64,000 bases of DNA from Shewanella saliphila. Lineage in GTDB: Bacteria; Pseudomonadota; Gammaproteobacteria; Enterobacterales; Shewanellaceae. The translations under genes and the position numbers were made by a program. The number at the start of each line of letters is the position of its first letter. Position 1 is the first letter of the stretch. Of this stretch, positions 45,719-53,781 are shown piece by piece. Where the stretch lies: the NCBI RefSeq assembly GCF_014648295.1, contig NZ_BMQV01000001.1, positions 62,001-126,000 on the forward strand, in the 5' to 3' direction. Under the pieces are notes generated by a model. It made no database searches and was not told the origin of the DNA. It saw only the letters and a list, made by a program, of their open reading frames with translations.

Positions 45719-46000
45719 TTATAAATCAGCTTCTTTAAATTCAGCAATGGCTTCGCCTTTAAACTGTTTTTTTAATTCAGTCTTAGACAATTCGTTAATG
45801 TTGCCGCCTGCTGCAATGGTAAAGTGCTCCGTTTGATCCAATTTACGCGCTTGATACATCATTACCACTTGTAAGGTAGATTCACGCTGTTGCTCGGTCA
45901 ACACTGTACCGTCATCCCATTTACCAAGTTCTGTGGCAGACAATAAGCGCTGGTACACTTCCTCTGGCATTTCATCGATGACTTTATTGATATCGTTCAT
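45719..46000 (-). CDS. YeaC-like DUF1315 protein
   Basis: A 93-residue soluble protein with the DUF1315 core: MPEEVYQRLLSATELGKWDD, then LTEQQRESTLQVVMMYQARK. YeaC is of unknown function and common in gammaproteobacteria. Its ATG overlaps the stop of the zinc-ribbon gene (ATGA), so they are one transcript. Confidence 0.88.
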   Translation of the reverse strand: MNDINKVIDEMPEEVYQRLLSATELGKWDDGTVLTEQQRESTLQVVMMYQARKLDQTEHFTIAAGGNINELSKTELKKQFKGEAIAEFKEADL

Positions 46001-46314
46001 ACTGACTTCCGTTTATGTAACACAATTCTGACTCGAGTGATCAAGTAACCTGTAAACCCTGCAACAAAACTTGCAATGGCAATATAGGACGTTAAGCCTT
46101 GAGCAGGCTCGCCGCCCCAGAACCACACCACCACACCTGCAATAAACAAGGTTAAATAGATAAAGCTCTGATTCATTAAACTGTTTGAGCGCTCTATGTG
46201 GCTAATAACAGCTAATGATTCGGTGTTTCCGGTCAAGTCTGTTTTGCAATGTGGGCATTGCTTAGCCTGACTAGAAATACGCTTTTGACATTTAGGGCAT
46301 GCAATTAACGCCAT
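45997..46314 (-). CDS. zinc-ribbon membrane protein
   Basis: The 105-residue protein begins MALIACPKCQKRISSQAKQC and continues PHCKTDL, a rubredoxin-like CxxC...CxxC zinc ribbon. Two hydrophobic helices follow (FIYLTLFIAGVVVWFWGG and SYIAIASFVAGFTGYLI). No function is known to me. It is coupled to the YeaC-like gene and lies 30 bp after the M14 carboxypeptidase on the same strand, so the three may be cotranscribed. Confidence 0.8.
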   Translation of the reverse strand: MALIACPKCQKRISSQAKQCPHCKTDLTGNTESLAVISHIERSNSLMNQSFIYLTLFIAGVVVWFWGGEPAQGLTSYIAIASFVAGFTGYLITRVRIVLHKRKSV

Positions 46315-46344
46315 GAGATTGTACCTGCTATATCAACTGAATGA

Positions 46345-47469
46345 TTATAAGCTGTCGACAACGGCCAACATGGCCACTAACGACGCTTCACCTAAATAAA
46401 TGCTGCGCTCAGGAGACCAACCAACAAATGGGTCAGCTAAGTTCGCATTATCTTTAAATGGCATTTCTAATGTATTTGATAAGCACGAGAAAGTATTTGC
46501 AACCCAGTTGGAACCCACGGTTAAATTCGCTTTACCTGGCTCGTCTTTGTCATAGCCAAACTCTGTTTGAAAGTCTGCACTGGCAATGGTTAACGCACTC
46601 ACAAACTGCTGCTGCAATGCGGCCATTTTGTCAGTAAAGTGTGGTACACCTTCACAGCCGGCTAAAAACACATAAGGTAAACCTTCATCACCATGCACAT
46701 CGTAAAATAGATCTACGCCTGTTTGGTGCATTTTGTTCACTACGTAATACACTTCTGGGCTTTTTTCTAAACTTGGCGTTTGCCATTCACGGTTTAAGTT
46801 GGTGCCCACGGCATTAGTACGTAAGTGGCCACGTGCGCTTCCGTCTGGGTTCATGTTAGGTACAATATAAAAGTTAGCTTTGTCTAACAATGCTTTAGAC
46901 GTTGGACAATCGCCATCAAGTAAACGATTAAGTAAGCCTTCGACTAACCATTCAGCCATGGTTTCACCTGGATGCTGGCGTGCAGTAATCCATATGTTTT
47001 TCTTATCTGGATTACCGTCACCGATTTTCAGTAAACTCATGTCACGGCCATCTAAGGTTAAGCCTAAATGCTCTAAGCTCACTGCTGGGTGAAGCTGTAC
47101 TTCACTGATAAGATCTAAATGACGCTCGTAGCTGTATGGGGCAAAGTAAGCAATTTGAATAGCTTCACAATCTAATTCAGCTTGAATGGTCAATACACCA
47201 TTCTCATATTGCGTTGGCAGTCTAAACCATGTTGCACGGTCATAACTGGCCACCGCTTGATAGTCTTCCCAACCTGCTGGATAAGATGCGCTGCCCGCAT
47301 TAAGGATATTCATGGTGTAGGTCTGACCGACCTCACCTTCTAAACGGAAATTGAACCACTGATAAAATTCATCGCCAAAGTCAGGACGAATAGCGAGTTG
47401 AATATCATCGTGTTTGTCGATATTGATGACGTTAATATTGCCACCGTCAAAGTTTGCAGTAATCCGCAT
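46345..47469 (-). CDS. M14-family zinc carboxypeptidase
   Basis: The 374-residue protein has an N-terminal beta domain (about 1-125) and an M14 domain. Zinc ligands His and Glu are in ARQHPGETMAEW and the third His in YDVHGDEGLP; the catalytic Glu is in NTLEMPFKDN. This matches the M14 subgroup with an immunoglobulin-like N-terminal domain. No signal peptide is seen, so it is cytoplasmic. The substrate is unknown: cytosolic carboxypeptidase-like proteins remove C-terminal acidic residues or peptidoglycan-like peptides. It starts the three-gene minus-strand unit. Confidence 0.9.
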   Translation of the reverse strand: MRITANFDGGNINVINIDKHDDIQLAIRPDFGDEFYQWFNFRLEGEVGQTYTMNILNAGSASYPAGWEDYQAVASYDRATWFRLPTQYENGVLTIQAELDCEAIQIAYFAPYSYERHLDLISEVQLHPAVSLEHLGLTLDGRDMSLLKIGDGNPDKKNIWITARQHPGETMAEWLVEGLLNRLLDGDCPTSKALLDKANFYIVPNMNPDGSARGHLRTNAVGTNLNREWQTPSLEKSPEVYYVVNKMHQTGVDLFYDVHGDEGLPYVFLAGCEGVPHFTDKMAALQQQFVSALTIASADFQTEFGYDKDEPGKANLTVGSNWVANTFSCLSNTLEMPFKDNANLADPFVGWSPERSIYLGEASLVAMLAVVDSL

Positions 47470-47766
47470 TAGAATTTCCTTTAGTTTGCTTGCGCTTTTA
47501 TTTTACCGGTACTTGGGATAAGGAATGAACTTATGCTATTTAACATCAGCATGTTAACCAACAAAACTTTCAAGCTTGTCACTTGTTATGCTAAAAAGGC
47601 GAATTGACGCATCAACAGCAAGTCTATTGTGAGTCTATTTAACGCAGTTAGCAGGGCAAAGGGCTGTTTGAAAGGCGTGTAGTATCCCTCGTACAGGTTA
47701 TTTAAGCATTTATATGCCTTATTTTATGCGCCATAGCTTACCAAATGCGGCTATTGCTGTGAACCT
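47470..47766. other. 297-bp gap between M14 and response regulator genes
   Basis: I see no gene, palindrome of note or promoter-like pair with confidence. It is followed by the minus-strand response-regulator gene's stop. Confidence 0.35.
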
Positions 47767-48426
47767 TTAAAAGCTAAAGCTATAGCCTCGCCCCCTCACG
47801 GTATTGATTAAATCACGAGGTAAATTACCTTTAGCTAATTTTCGACGAGTATTACTGATGTGCATGTCTAAATTTCGATCAAATCGACCGAGTTCTTTAT
47901 GTAAAACACGTTGCTGCAATTCAGCTTTTGTCACCACAACCCCCTGGCGCTCATATAAATATTTAAACAAGCGATACTCAGTTTGGGTGAGTGTTAATGG
48001 TTTATCTTCGAGATAGACAGTGTAATTAATATCATCAAAACGTATCTGCTGCTCAGTGATATCATTGAGCGGCATTTGAGTTCGGCGTTTAAGGATATTA
48101 AGGCGTAATTGTAATTCTCGTACATTGACTGGCTGACTTAAGTAGTCGTCGGCTCCCAACTCGAGTGCGTTAATACGCTCTAGCTCATTATTGGCATCAG
48201 CAATCACGATTATAGGTGTTGGCGCTTGTCTTGTGACTAACAACCAAAAGGAATCCATTTTGGGTACGGCAAAGTCCAATAAAATGGCTTCTAGGGTTAA
48301 GGTTTCCATTTTGATCAACGCATCGAAGGCATTATTGACTTGATGGACGTAGTACCCTTGCGCTGTAAGTTGATGAAATAACTCATGAGACGCAGAATGT
48401 AGATCAATTAATAGAATATGTTTCAT
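47767..48426 (-). CDS. orphan OmpR/PhoB-type response regulator with atypical receiver
   Basis: A 219-residue regulator: receiver (about 1-115) and OmpR-type winged helix (about 125-219, TLTQTEYRLFKYLYERQGVV and VRGRGYSFSF). The receiver keeps the phosphoacceptor Asp51 (ILLDFAVPKMD) but lacks key partners: the second acidic residue near position 8 is Leu (LIDLH), the Thr/Ser position is Ala76 (VIADA) and the conserved Lys is Gln98 (YLSQPV). It may therefore act without phosphorylation. No kinase gene is adjacent. It lies alone, minus strand. Confidence 0.88.
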   Translation of the reverse strand: MKHILLIDLHSASHELFHQLTAQGYYVHQVNNAFDALIKMETLTLEAILLDFAVPKMDSFWLLVTRQAPTPIIVIADANNELERINALELGADDYLSQPVNVRELQLRLNILKRRTQMPLNDITEQQIRFDDINYTVYLEDKPLTLTQTEYRLFKYLYERQGVVVTKAELQQRVLHKELGRFDRNLDMHISNTRRKLAKGNLPRDLINTVRGRGYSFSF

Positions 48427-48529
48427 TGCAAACCACTTAATGATAACGATTTCTATTTAGATTATCACAACTATTAACATCAGACCATGTAGCAATATCA
48501 CATTATTAGCAAATTTTGAGTCAGATATA

Positions 48530-48557
48530 AAAATGGCCTGAAGTATCAGGCCATTTT
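48530..48557 (-). terminator. terminator of the DUF885 gene
   Basis: AAAATGGCCTGA with TCAGGCCATTTT (12 bp, AGTA loop); on the minus strand it ends in T-rich sequence. It lies just past the stop of the gene at 48581. Confidence 0.9.
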
Positions 48558-48580
48558 GTTTCCGTTACTTAATGAGGTGA

Positions 48581-50380
48581 TTATTTTTCAATCATTAACT
48601 GTTTAATAAACTTAACGGGGGCGCTGCCGTAACTTAAAAACTGCTCATGAAACTGTTTTAAGTCGAAATCATCGCCTAACTTGGTTTTTTGCTGCTCACG
48701 GAAATCATAAATTTCACGATAACCCGCATAATAGCTAGTAAGCTGCACCTGGCTTAATGTTGCACGGCGCCATTTACCTTCTGCCTCAGCACGTTGTTGG
48801 AAGGCTTCGTTTTCAAGTAGGTTAATCACCTCTTGTTCACCCATGCCTTTAACCTGAATGCTGTAATCTAAGATGGTGTTACATATGACTCGCAGGTTCC
48901 ATTTGTAATACATTAACCACATTTCAGGTTCAAAATCGCCATAGCCCTCTTCGAGCATCATGCGCTCTGTGTACACCGCCCAACCTTCAATCATGGCACC
49001 ATTTCCAAACAAGCTTTTGACTAAACTTGGAGATTGATTCGAGTATACAAGCTGAGTGTAATGGCCTGGGATCGCCTCGTGAATATTCAGCACCTGTAAA
49101 ATCCAGTGGTTATATTCACGTAAATAGCTTTCGGCTGACTCTTCGCTCATGCTATCTAATGGCGACACGTTATAGTAGGTATTACCGCCTTGATCATATG
49201 GTCCTGGAGCACTGATTGAAGCTCCTGCAAACCCGCGCATGTACTCAGGTGTTTCACGTACTATTAATGGTTTATTCGGGTCAAGGGTAACGAGTTGCTT
49301 GTCGTTGACGAATTTGATCAGCTCAGGGATTTGTTTACGCACTTCTTCAACAAAGTTTTCACGCTTAACATGTTTTGCCGATAGCACATCAATTAACTGA
49401 CGAATCGCCACTTTGTCATCTGCAGGTTTGGGTGTGTCGATGTATTTTGACCAAATTTTTGAGGTGATTTTAGCCATTTCTTGCTGGATGTGATTTTTAT
49501 CCGCTACGGCTTTGTCATATAGCTGTTTTGCTGTCATGCCTGACTGAATATCAAAAGCAAACTTTTCTTCATAGAGGGTTTCACCAATACGAAAATCACG
49601 TGCACCGTCTTTGGTGAGCTTTGCTTCAAGCTCAGTTAACCACTCAATATGTTGGGTAATTGCCGCGGTTGCCGCATCAAAGCGTGTAGTAAATAGCGCC
49701 TTTTGCTCTGCTGCTAAGCCTGAATCTGCCACTTGTTTCGCTAGTGCATCAGACAATACCGAAAACGCACCTTGGTTTTGCATAATCGCTAATTGTGTAT
49801 GCTCAAGGGTAGGATCACTAATATTGGCTCTGGCAGCTTCATAATAAGCAGGCACATTTTCAAGGCGGGCAATCACTGACGCTAGGCGTTCATCAAGCGG
49901 AGCAAAGTCTTCGTTAATAATTTGGGCAAAGCCACCTGCCACATTATAGTTTGATGGATCCCACTGCCAGCTCTTAAAGCTTTGAACGTCCCATTTCATC
50001 GACTCTACGAGATTAACCAACAATTTATAATCTATCTGTTGATTAGGGGTTAATGTCAGTGGATCAAATTGGGCAAGGCCAGTTTGTTGCTTGTCAACAA
50101 AAGCCATGGTGTTGGCACGACTTTGTTTATTGGGAATATCAAGATAACCATCGTTAACATGTTTACCACTGTAAAGTGCCCATGTTGGCGACAACGCCCA
50201 TAAATCATCGATAAACTGTTGTGAATATTGGTTAAAGTCTACCGCTTTTGGGGCGACAACTGAGGTAACGTCTTTTGTTGCTGGCGTTTGCTCTGTCGCG
50301 ACACTCGCTTGATTGTCGCTACAGCCTAGCAAACTTGTTAGTGCCAAAGACACAGCTAAAGGCAATAATGCTTTGTTCAT
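48581..50380 (-). CDS. DUF885 metallopeptidase-like lipoprotein
   Basis: The 599-residue protein has a lipoprotein signal with lipobox LLGC (SLALTSLLGCSDNQ) and a DUF885 domain. The zinc motif HEAIPGH lies in LNIHEAIPGHYTQLVYS (about residues 434-450), followed further on by a Glu-rich helix (EGWAVYTERMMLEEGYG) that supplies the third ligand. The family is widely secreted in Shewanella and related genera; the substrate is unknown, presumably peptides. It is a single-gene unit with its own terminator. Confidence 0.92.
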   Translation of the reverse strand: MNKALLPLAVSLALTSLLGCSDNQASVATEQTPATKDVTSVVAPKAVDFNQYSQQFIDDLWALSPTWALYSGKHVNDGYLDIPNKQSRANTMAFVDKQQTGLAQFDPLTLTPNQQIDYKLLVNLVESMKWDVQSFKSWQWDPSNYNVAGGFAQIINEDFAPLDERLASVIARLENVPAYYEAARANISDPTLEHTQLAIMQNQGAFSVLSDALAKQVADSGLAAEQKALFTTRFDAATAAITQHIEWLTELEAKLTKDGARDFRIGETLYEEKFAFDIQSGMTAKQLYDKAVADKNHIQQEMAKITSKIWSKYIDTPKPADDKVAIRQLIDVLSAKHVKRENFVEEVRKQIPELIKFVNDKQLVTLDPNKPLIVRETPEYMRGFAGASISAPGPYDQGGNTYYNVSPLDSMSEESAESYLREYNHWILQVLNIHEAIPGHYTQLVYSNQSPSLVKSLFGNGAMIEGWAVYTERMMLEEGYGDFEPEMWLMYYKWNLRVICNTILDYSIQVKGMGEQEVINLLENEAFQQRAEAEGKWRRATLSQVQLTSYYAGYREIYDFREQQKTKLGDDFDLKQFHEQFLSYGSAPVKFIKQLMIEK

Positions 50381-50833
50381 TTTATATCCCTAAATTTATT
50401 GTTTTTGTATTTTTGATTGCGATGTAATCGTTGTTTAATGACGTTAACCATCCAGTTAAGGCCAAAGCCTTAAATGATTTTTACTCTTAATATAGTTAAC
50501 CATGTTCGTTGGTGTTTTGCAGCAACTAGACATCTTTTGTGACACAAAAATAACTGATGCCGTCAACGAATGATTAGGTGCAGTTGATCTTTATTGAGTG
50601 AATATCTGTGGAGAGGTAAATCGTGGCGATTGGATGCTATAGCAACCTATGCAAAATCACTTTGCAAGTGTCAACGGCCCTTTGAATCATTAGCGATAAC
50701 TTTCATTTAAGCTTGTGGCAAGCCATACACAAACAAACAAATGCGCTTTGAAGTTGTACCACGCGCATTACGAATGGTATTGCCAGGTAACTGCCCTTGC
50801 CTATCAACAAACCCACGAGTTACAGCAACATCA
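50381..50833. other. intergenic region with a possible degenerate MITE end
   Basis: The stretch between the DUF885 start and the rhlE hairpin has no clear gene. AGTTGATCTTTATTGAG near 50582 resembles the outer end of the MITE at 21273, without a partner end that I can see. In-frame codons after the rhlE stop are discussed under rejected items. Confidence 0.3.
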
Positions 50834-50862
50834 ATAAAGCGCTTAATGTGTAAGCGCTTTAT
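50834..50862 (-). terminator. hairpin after rhlE
   Basis: Perfect 12-bp arms (ATAAAGCGCTTA and complement) around ATGTG, 31 bp past the rhlE stop. There is no T run, so it may end transcription poorly or protect the 3' end. Confidence 0.5.
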
Positions 50863-50892
50863 GAGTAAAGGTTTCGCCAAAAAGTAATAAGC

Positions 50893-52209
50893 TTATAGAT
50901 TCCACGGATTAGGCTTTGGGCCTTTTTTTACTGGTGCTTTCTGGGTTTTGGCTTTTCTAAAGTCTGTGCTGTCACTTTTAGATTTACCTAAACTTAAGGT
51001 CGGTCTTTCATCCTGCGTTTTGGGCTTATTTTGACGACTTTTAGGCATGTAGTTGAGGATTGACTCAGGTACAGGTTTTTTCGGCTCAAAGCCGTCAATC
51101 ACTTTACGTTCTAGCAAATGACCTAAACGGCTTTCAATCATACAGAGGTTTTTAAAATCATCTTTAGAGACAAAGGATATTGCCTCACCGACAGCACCAG
51201 CACGGCCGGTACGACCAATACGATGAATGTAATCATCAGCTGGATACGGTAAATCGTAGTTTATGACTCGTGAAAGATCGTCAATATCAATACCACGCGA
51301 TGCAATACCCGTTGCGACCAAGTATTGAATTTTACCGGATTTAAAATCAGCAAGAATTTGTTCACGCACTGGCTGGCTACGGCCACTGTGTATGCATTCA
51401 GCCTCAATATCGCGTTTTTCTAGTTGACTGACTAACTTGGCAGCGCCTTGCTTGGTTTCAATGAAAATCAGCGCTTGATCCCAGGCTTGGGTTTTGATCA
51501 AATGACTCAACAATGCTGATTTTTTGTCTTTATCGACCGTGGTTAACCATTGCGAAATTTTAGGTGCTGAGCTTTTATCAGTAATTACCGAGATTTCTAC
51601 TGGACGATGAATGGCGGTTTTTGCCAAAGCACGGACTTGATTTGATAGCGTCGCCGAAAATAACAAGCTTTGGCGTTCTGATGGCAGTTTATCAATGATT
51701 TTATTGATGTCTTCAATAAAGCCCATGTCTAACATGCGGTCAGCTTCATCAAGCACTAACACTTCCAACTCGTCAAAGTGCACCGCTCTTTGGGTGTATA
51801 AATCAAGTAAACGACCAGGGGTTGCCACCAAAATATCCACGCCATCAATTAACGCTTGTTTTTGCGGCTTTTCATCAACACCACCGTAAATCACAAACGA
51901 TGACACATCCACATGTTTGGCATACGCAACGATATTACTTTGAACCTGCACAGCAAGCTCGCGTGTCGGCGTTAAAATAAGCGCACGAATACGTTTTTTG
52001 CGCTGAGTTTGCGTGTCGGCTAAACGCTCTAATATTGGCAACACAAAACTGGCGGTTTTACCGGTACCGGTTTGCGCTGCGGCAAGTAGGTTTTTACCTT
52101 GTAAAATGACCGGAATAGTTTGTTGTTGAATAGGCGTTGGGTTGCTGTAACCCACTTCAGCTAAGGCTTTGACAATAGTGTCGCGTAATCCAAGTGTCGA
52201 AAATGGCAT
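50893..52209 (-). CDS. rhlE: DEAD-box RNA helicase RhlE-like
   Basis: This helicase of about 438 residues has the Q motif (YSNPTPIQQQTIPVI), Walker A AQTGTGKT, DEAD in VLVLDEADRMLDMGF, SAT (LLFSATLS) and HRIGRTGRAG. The tail is basic and low in complexity (KSRQNKPKTQ, TQKAPVKKGPKPNPWNL), as in RhlE. It remodels RNA, for example in ribosome assembly or decay. I use the ATG at 52209 (MPFSTLGLRD); an upstream ATG at 52269 adds 20 residues without family support. Confidence 0.94.
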   Translation of the reverse strand: MPFSTLGLRDTIVKALAEVGYSNPTPIQQQTIPVILQGKNLLAAAQTGTGKTASFVLPILERLADTQTQRKKRIRALILTPTRELAVQVQSNIVAYAKHVDVSSFVIYGGVDEKPQKQALIDGVDILVATPGRLLDLYTQRAVHFDELEVLVLDEADRMLDMGFIEDINKIIDKLPSERQSLLFSATLSNQVRALAKTAIHRPVEISVITDKSSAPKISQWLTTVDKDKKSALLSHLIKTQAWDQALIFIETKQGAAKLVSQLEKRDIEAECIHSGRSQPVREQILADFKSGKIQYLVATGIASRGIDIDDLSRVINYDLPYPADDYIHRIGRTGRAGAVGEAISFVSKDDFKNLCMIESRLGHLLERKVIDGFEPKKPVPESILNYMPKSRQNKPKTQDERPTLSLGKSKSDSTDFRKAKTQKAPVKKGPKPNPWNL

Positions 52210-52308
52210 GAAATGAGTACTCAATAATAGAACAGAAAATAGCGTAGGCTCAGTATAGCATTCACTCAAAGGTCAATACACTTGAGTGACGTTATCTTAT
52301 TAGAAATG

Positions 52309-52336
52309 AAAAAAGACGTCCGAAGACGTCTTTTTT
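52309..52336 (-). terminator. terminator of tRNA-Ser
   Basis: AAAAAAGACGTC with GACGTCTTTTTT around CGAA: a 12-bp perfect stem just past the tRNA 3' end on the minus strand. Confidence 0.9.
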
Positions 52337-52342
52337 CATATT

Positions 52343-52432
52343 TGGCGGTGAGCGAGAGATTCGAACTCTCGTTAGGGATAAACCTAAACACACTTTCCAG
52401 GCGTGCGCCTTCAGCCACTCAGCCAGCTCACC
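52343..52432 (-). tRNA. tRNA-Ser (GGA anticodon)
   Basis: Read on the minus strand, the 90-base sequence starts GGTGAGCTGGCTGAGTGGCT, typical of serine tRNAs. The anticodon loop CTGGAAA gives GGA (reads UCC/UCU), closed by CACGC/GTGTG. A long variable arm (TTTAGGTTTATCCCTAA region) and the T-arm TTCGAAT follow. The acceptor stem GGTGAGC/GCTCACC is perfect, and the 3' CCA is encoded. The gene is followed by a strong terminator. The length and long variable arm confirm class II. Confidence 0.95.
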
Positions 52433-52671
52433 AATTTTGCAGATTCAAATACCTAACATATTCAAATCCATTTATTCGTTTTCATTAAATATACGCGTTA
52501 TTAATCTAACCTTGCATATTTAATAAAGCATCACATTGTTGTAAACGTTATCGCCCAATAGCAGCTGTAATGTCAATCGTGCGGTACTTTACGCAAATGC
52601 CGATAGCGGGTCAAGCTAAATCACCCCCAGGATCAAGCGTTTGCACAATTGCTCGTCAACTTACGCAAAAT

Positions 52672-53304
52672 CTATCCAATCAAGGTTGGAAACAAGCCTT
52701 TTACACCCGCTGAAATCACTTCAATACCTAACGACAACATCAATAAGCCCATTAGACGAGTAATAACGTTAATGCCGGTTTTACCTAAAAATTTAAACAA
52801 CACTGGCGCCATACGAAATAGCCCCCAGCTCACTAACCCTAAAGTGACAATGGTTAAAAACATCCCAATAAAGTTAACCATTTTGTTATGTTCTGCAGCA
52901 AATACGATAACCGAACTAATTGCACCTGGGCCTGCCATTAAAGGCAACGCTAAAGGTACAACCGCAACAGACTCCATACCCGAAGACTCACGGTCTTCTT
53001 CCTGGTTACGTTTTACTTCACTGATTTTACCTTGCAACATCGACATCGCAATAATACAAATCAAGCTACCGCCAGCAATCCGAAATGCTGACAATGAAAT
53101 ACTGAACATACTCAAAATATGCTGACCGGCGATCATTGTCACCAATAAAATCACCACCACAGCAAAGTTAGCAACCCGATTAGTATGCTGGCGCTCAACT
53201 TCGGTTTGATGGCTCGTCAAGCTGACAAAAACAGGCAACAACCCTACCGGATTGATAATGGCTAACAGTCCTAAGAAGAACTTGATATAAAGCATGAAAT
53301 CCAC
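52672..53304 (-). CDS. MarC family (UPF0056) inner-membrane protein
   Basis: The 210-residue protein has six hydrophobic helices. The first part KFFLGLLAIINPVGLLPVFV and the LMAGPGAISSVIVFAAE segment are typical of MarC proteins. MarC was once linked to antibiotic resistance, but this is not supported now, and its substrate is unknown. It stands alone between tRNA-Ser and an AT-rich gap. Confidence 0.92.
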   Translation of the reverse strand: MDFMLYIKFFLGLLAIINPVGLLPVFVSLTSHQTEVERQHTNRVANFAVVVILLVTMIAGQHILSMFSISLSAFRIAGGSLICIIAMSMLQGKISEVKRNQEEDRESSGMESVAVVPLALPLMAGPGAISSVIVFAAEHNKMVNFIGMFLTIVTLGLVSWGLFRMAPVLFKFLGKTGINVITRLMGLLMLSLGIEVISAGVKGLFPTLIG

Positions 53305-53692
53305 TAATTGAACCCTCTTGAAATTACCTGTTTTGACGCTCGATTCTGAGCGCGCTAATGTAGCCGAAACATGTTGATTTACATAATGAGATTTTTTGCT
53401 ATTTTAATGCCACTTTGCCTTAGAAAAGCTAATGCGATTTGCTGCAAAATATTATAATTGCGATACTCCAATGATCTAGTGGATGAAATTTGGTGTAATT
53501 TTATTTCATAAACTGCTTTCAATATGTACTCTAAAGGCTTCAACAGATCAATAATGTTGGATATTTACGTGAAATGACATGTTTGAGGTCAATCTCGCTT
53601 TCAAATATGCATTTCAGTCATACCTCACAATATTGAACAGAAAACAACCATGATGAAAAATACTAACGTTAAGGTAAACTTAGGCATAAAAA
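53305..53692. other. AT-rich gap upstream of the MarC-family gene
   Basis: Nothing in this stretch looks like a gene or strong signal except a presumed promoter near the MarC start. Confidence 0.35.
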
Positions 53693-53721
53693 AAGAGATG
53701 CCACCTAAGGTGACATCTCTT
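53693..53721 (-). terminator. terminator of the S9 peptidase gene
   Basis: AAGAGATG-C-CACC pairs with GGTG-A-CATCTCTT (one mismatch, TAA loop). On the minus strand the stem is followed by TTTTTTT. Confidence 0.88.
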
Positions 53722-53781
53722 ACTTAATCAGTAATACCGTTTTAAGTGGTATTAACGTTATCGATTTAGCTCATGGTAATA

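Noticed and set aside
50575-50600. AGTTGATCTTTATTGAG resembling one MITE end.
   Set aside because: No second end or TA duplication could be paired with it, so it is not called as an element.
50700-50890. About 60 in-frame codons after the rhlE stop on the minus strand, basic and coding-like in composition.
   Set aside because: No good start codon or ribosome site; the sequence runs through the rhlE hairpin. Could be an ancient readthrough tail or remnant, but not supported as a gene.
52649-53125. A 158-codon open frame on the plus strand opposite the MarC-family gene.
   Set aside because: It is antisense to a well-recognised membrane protein and its translation looks like a shadow frame.
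53650-53727. A 25-codon frame starting ATGATGAAAAAT on the plus strand.
   Set aside because: It runs through the S9-peptidase terminator stem and has no ribosome site; chance frame.
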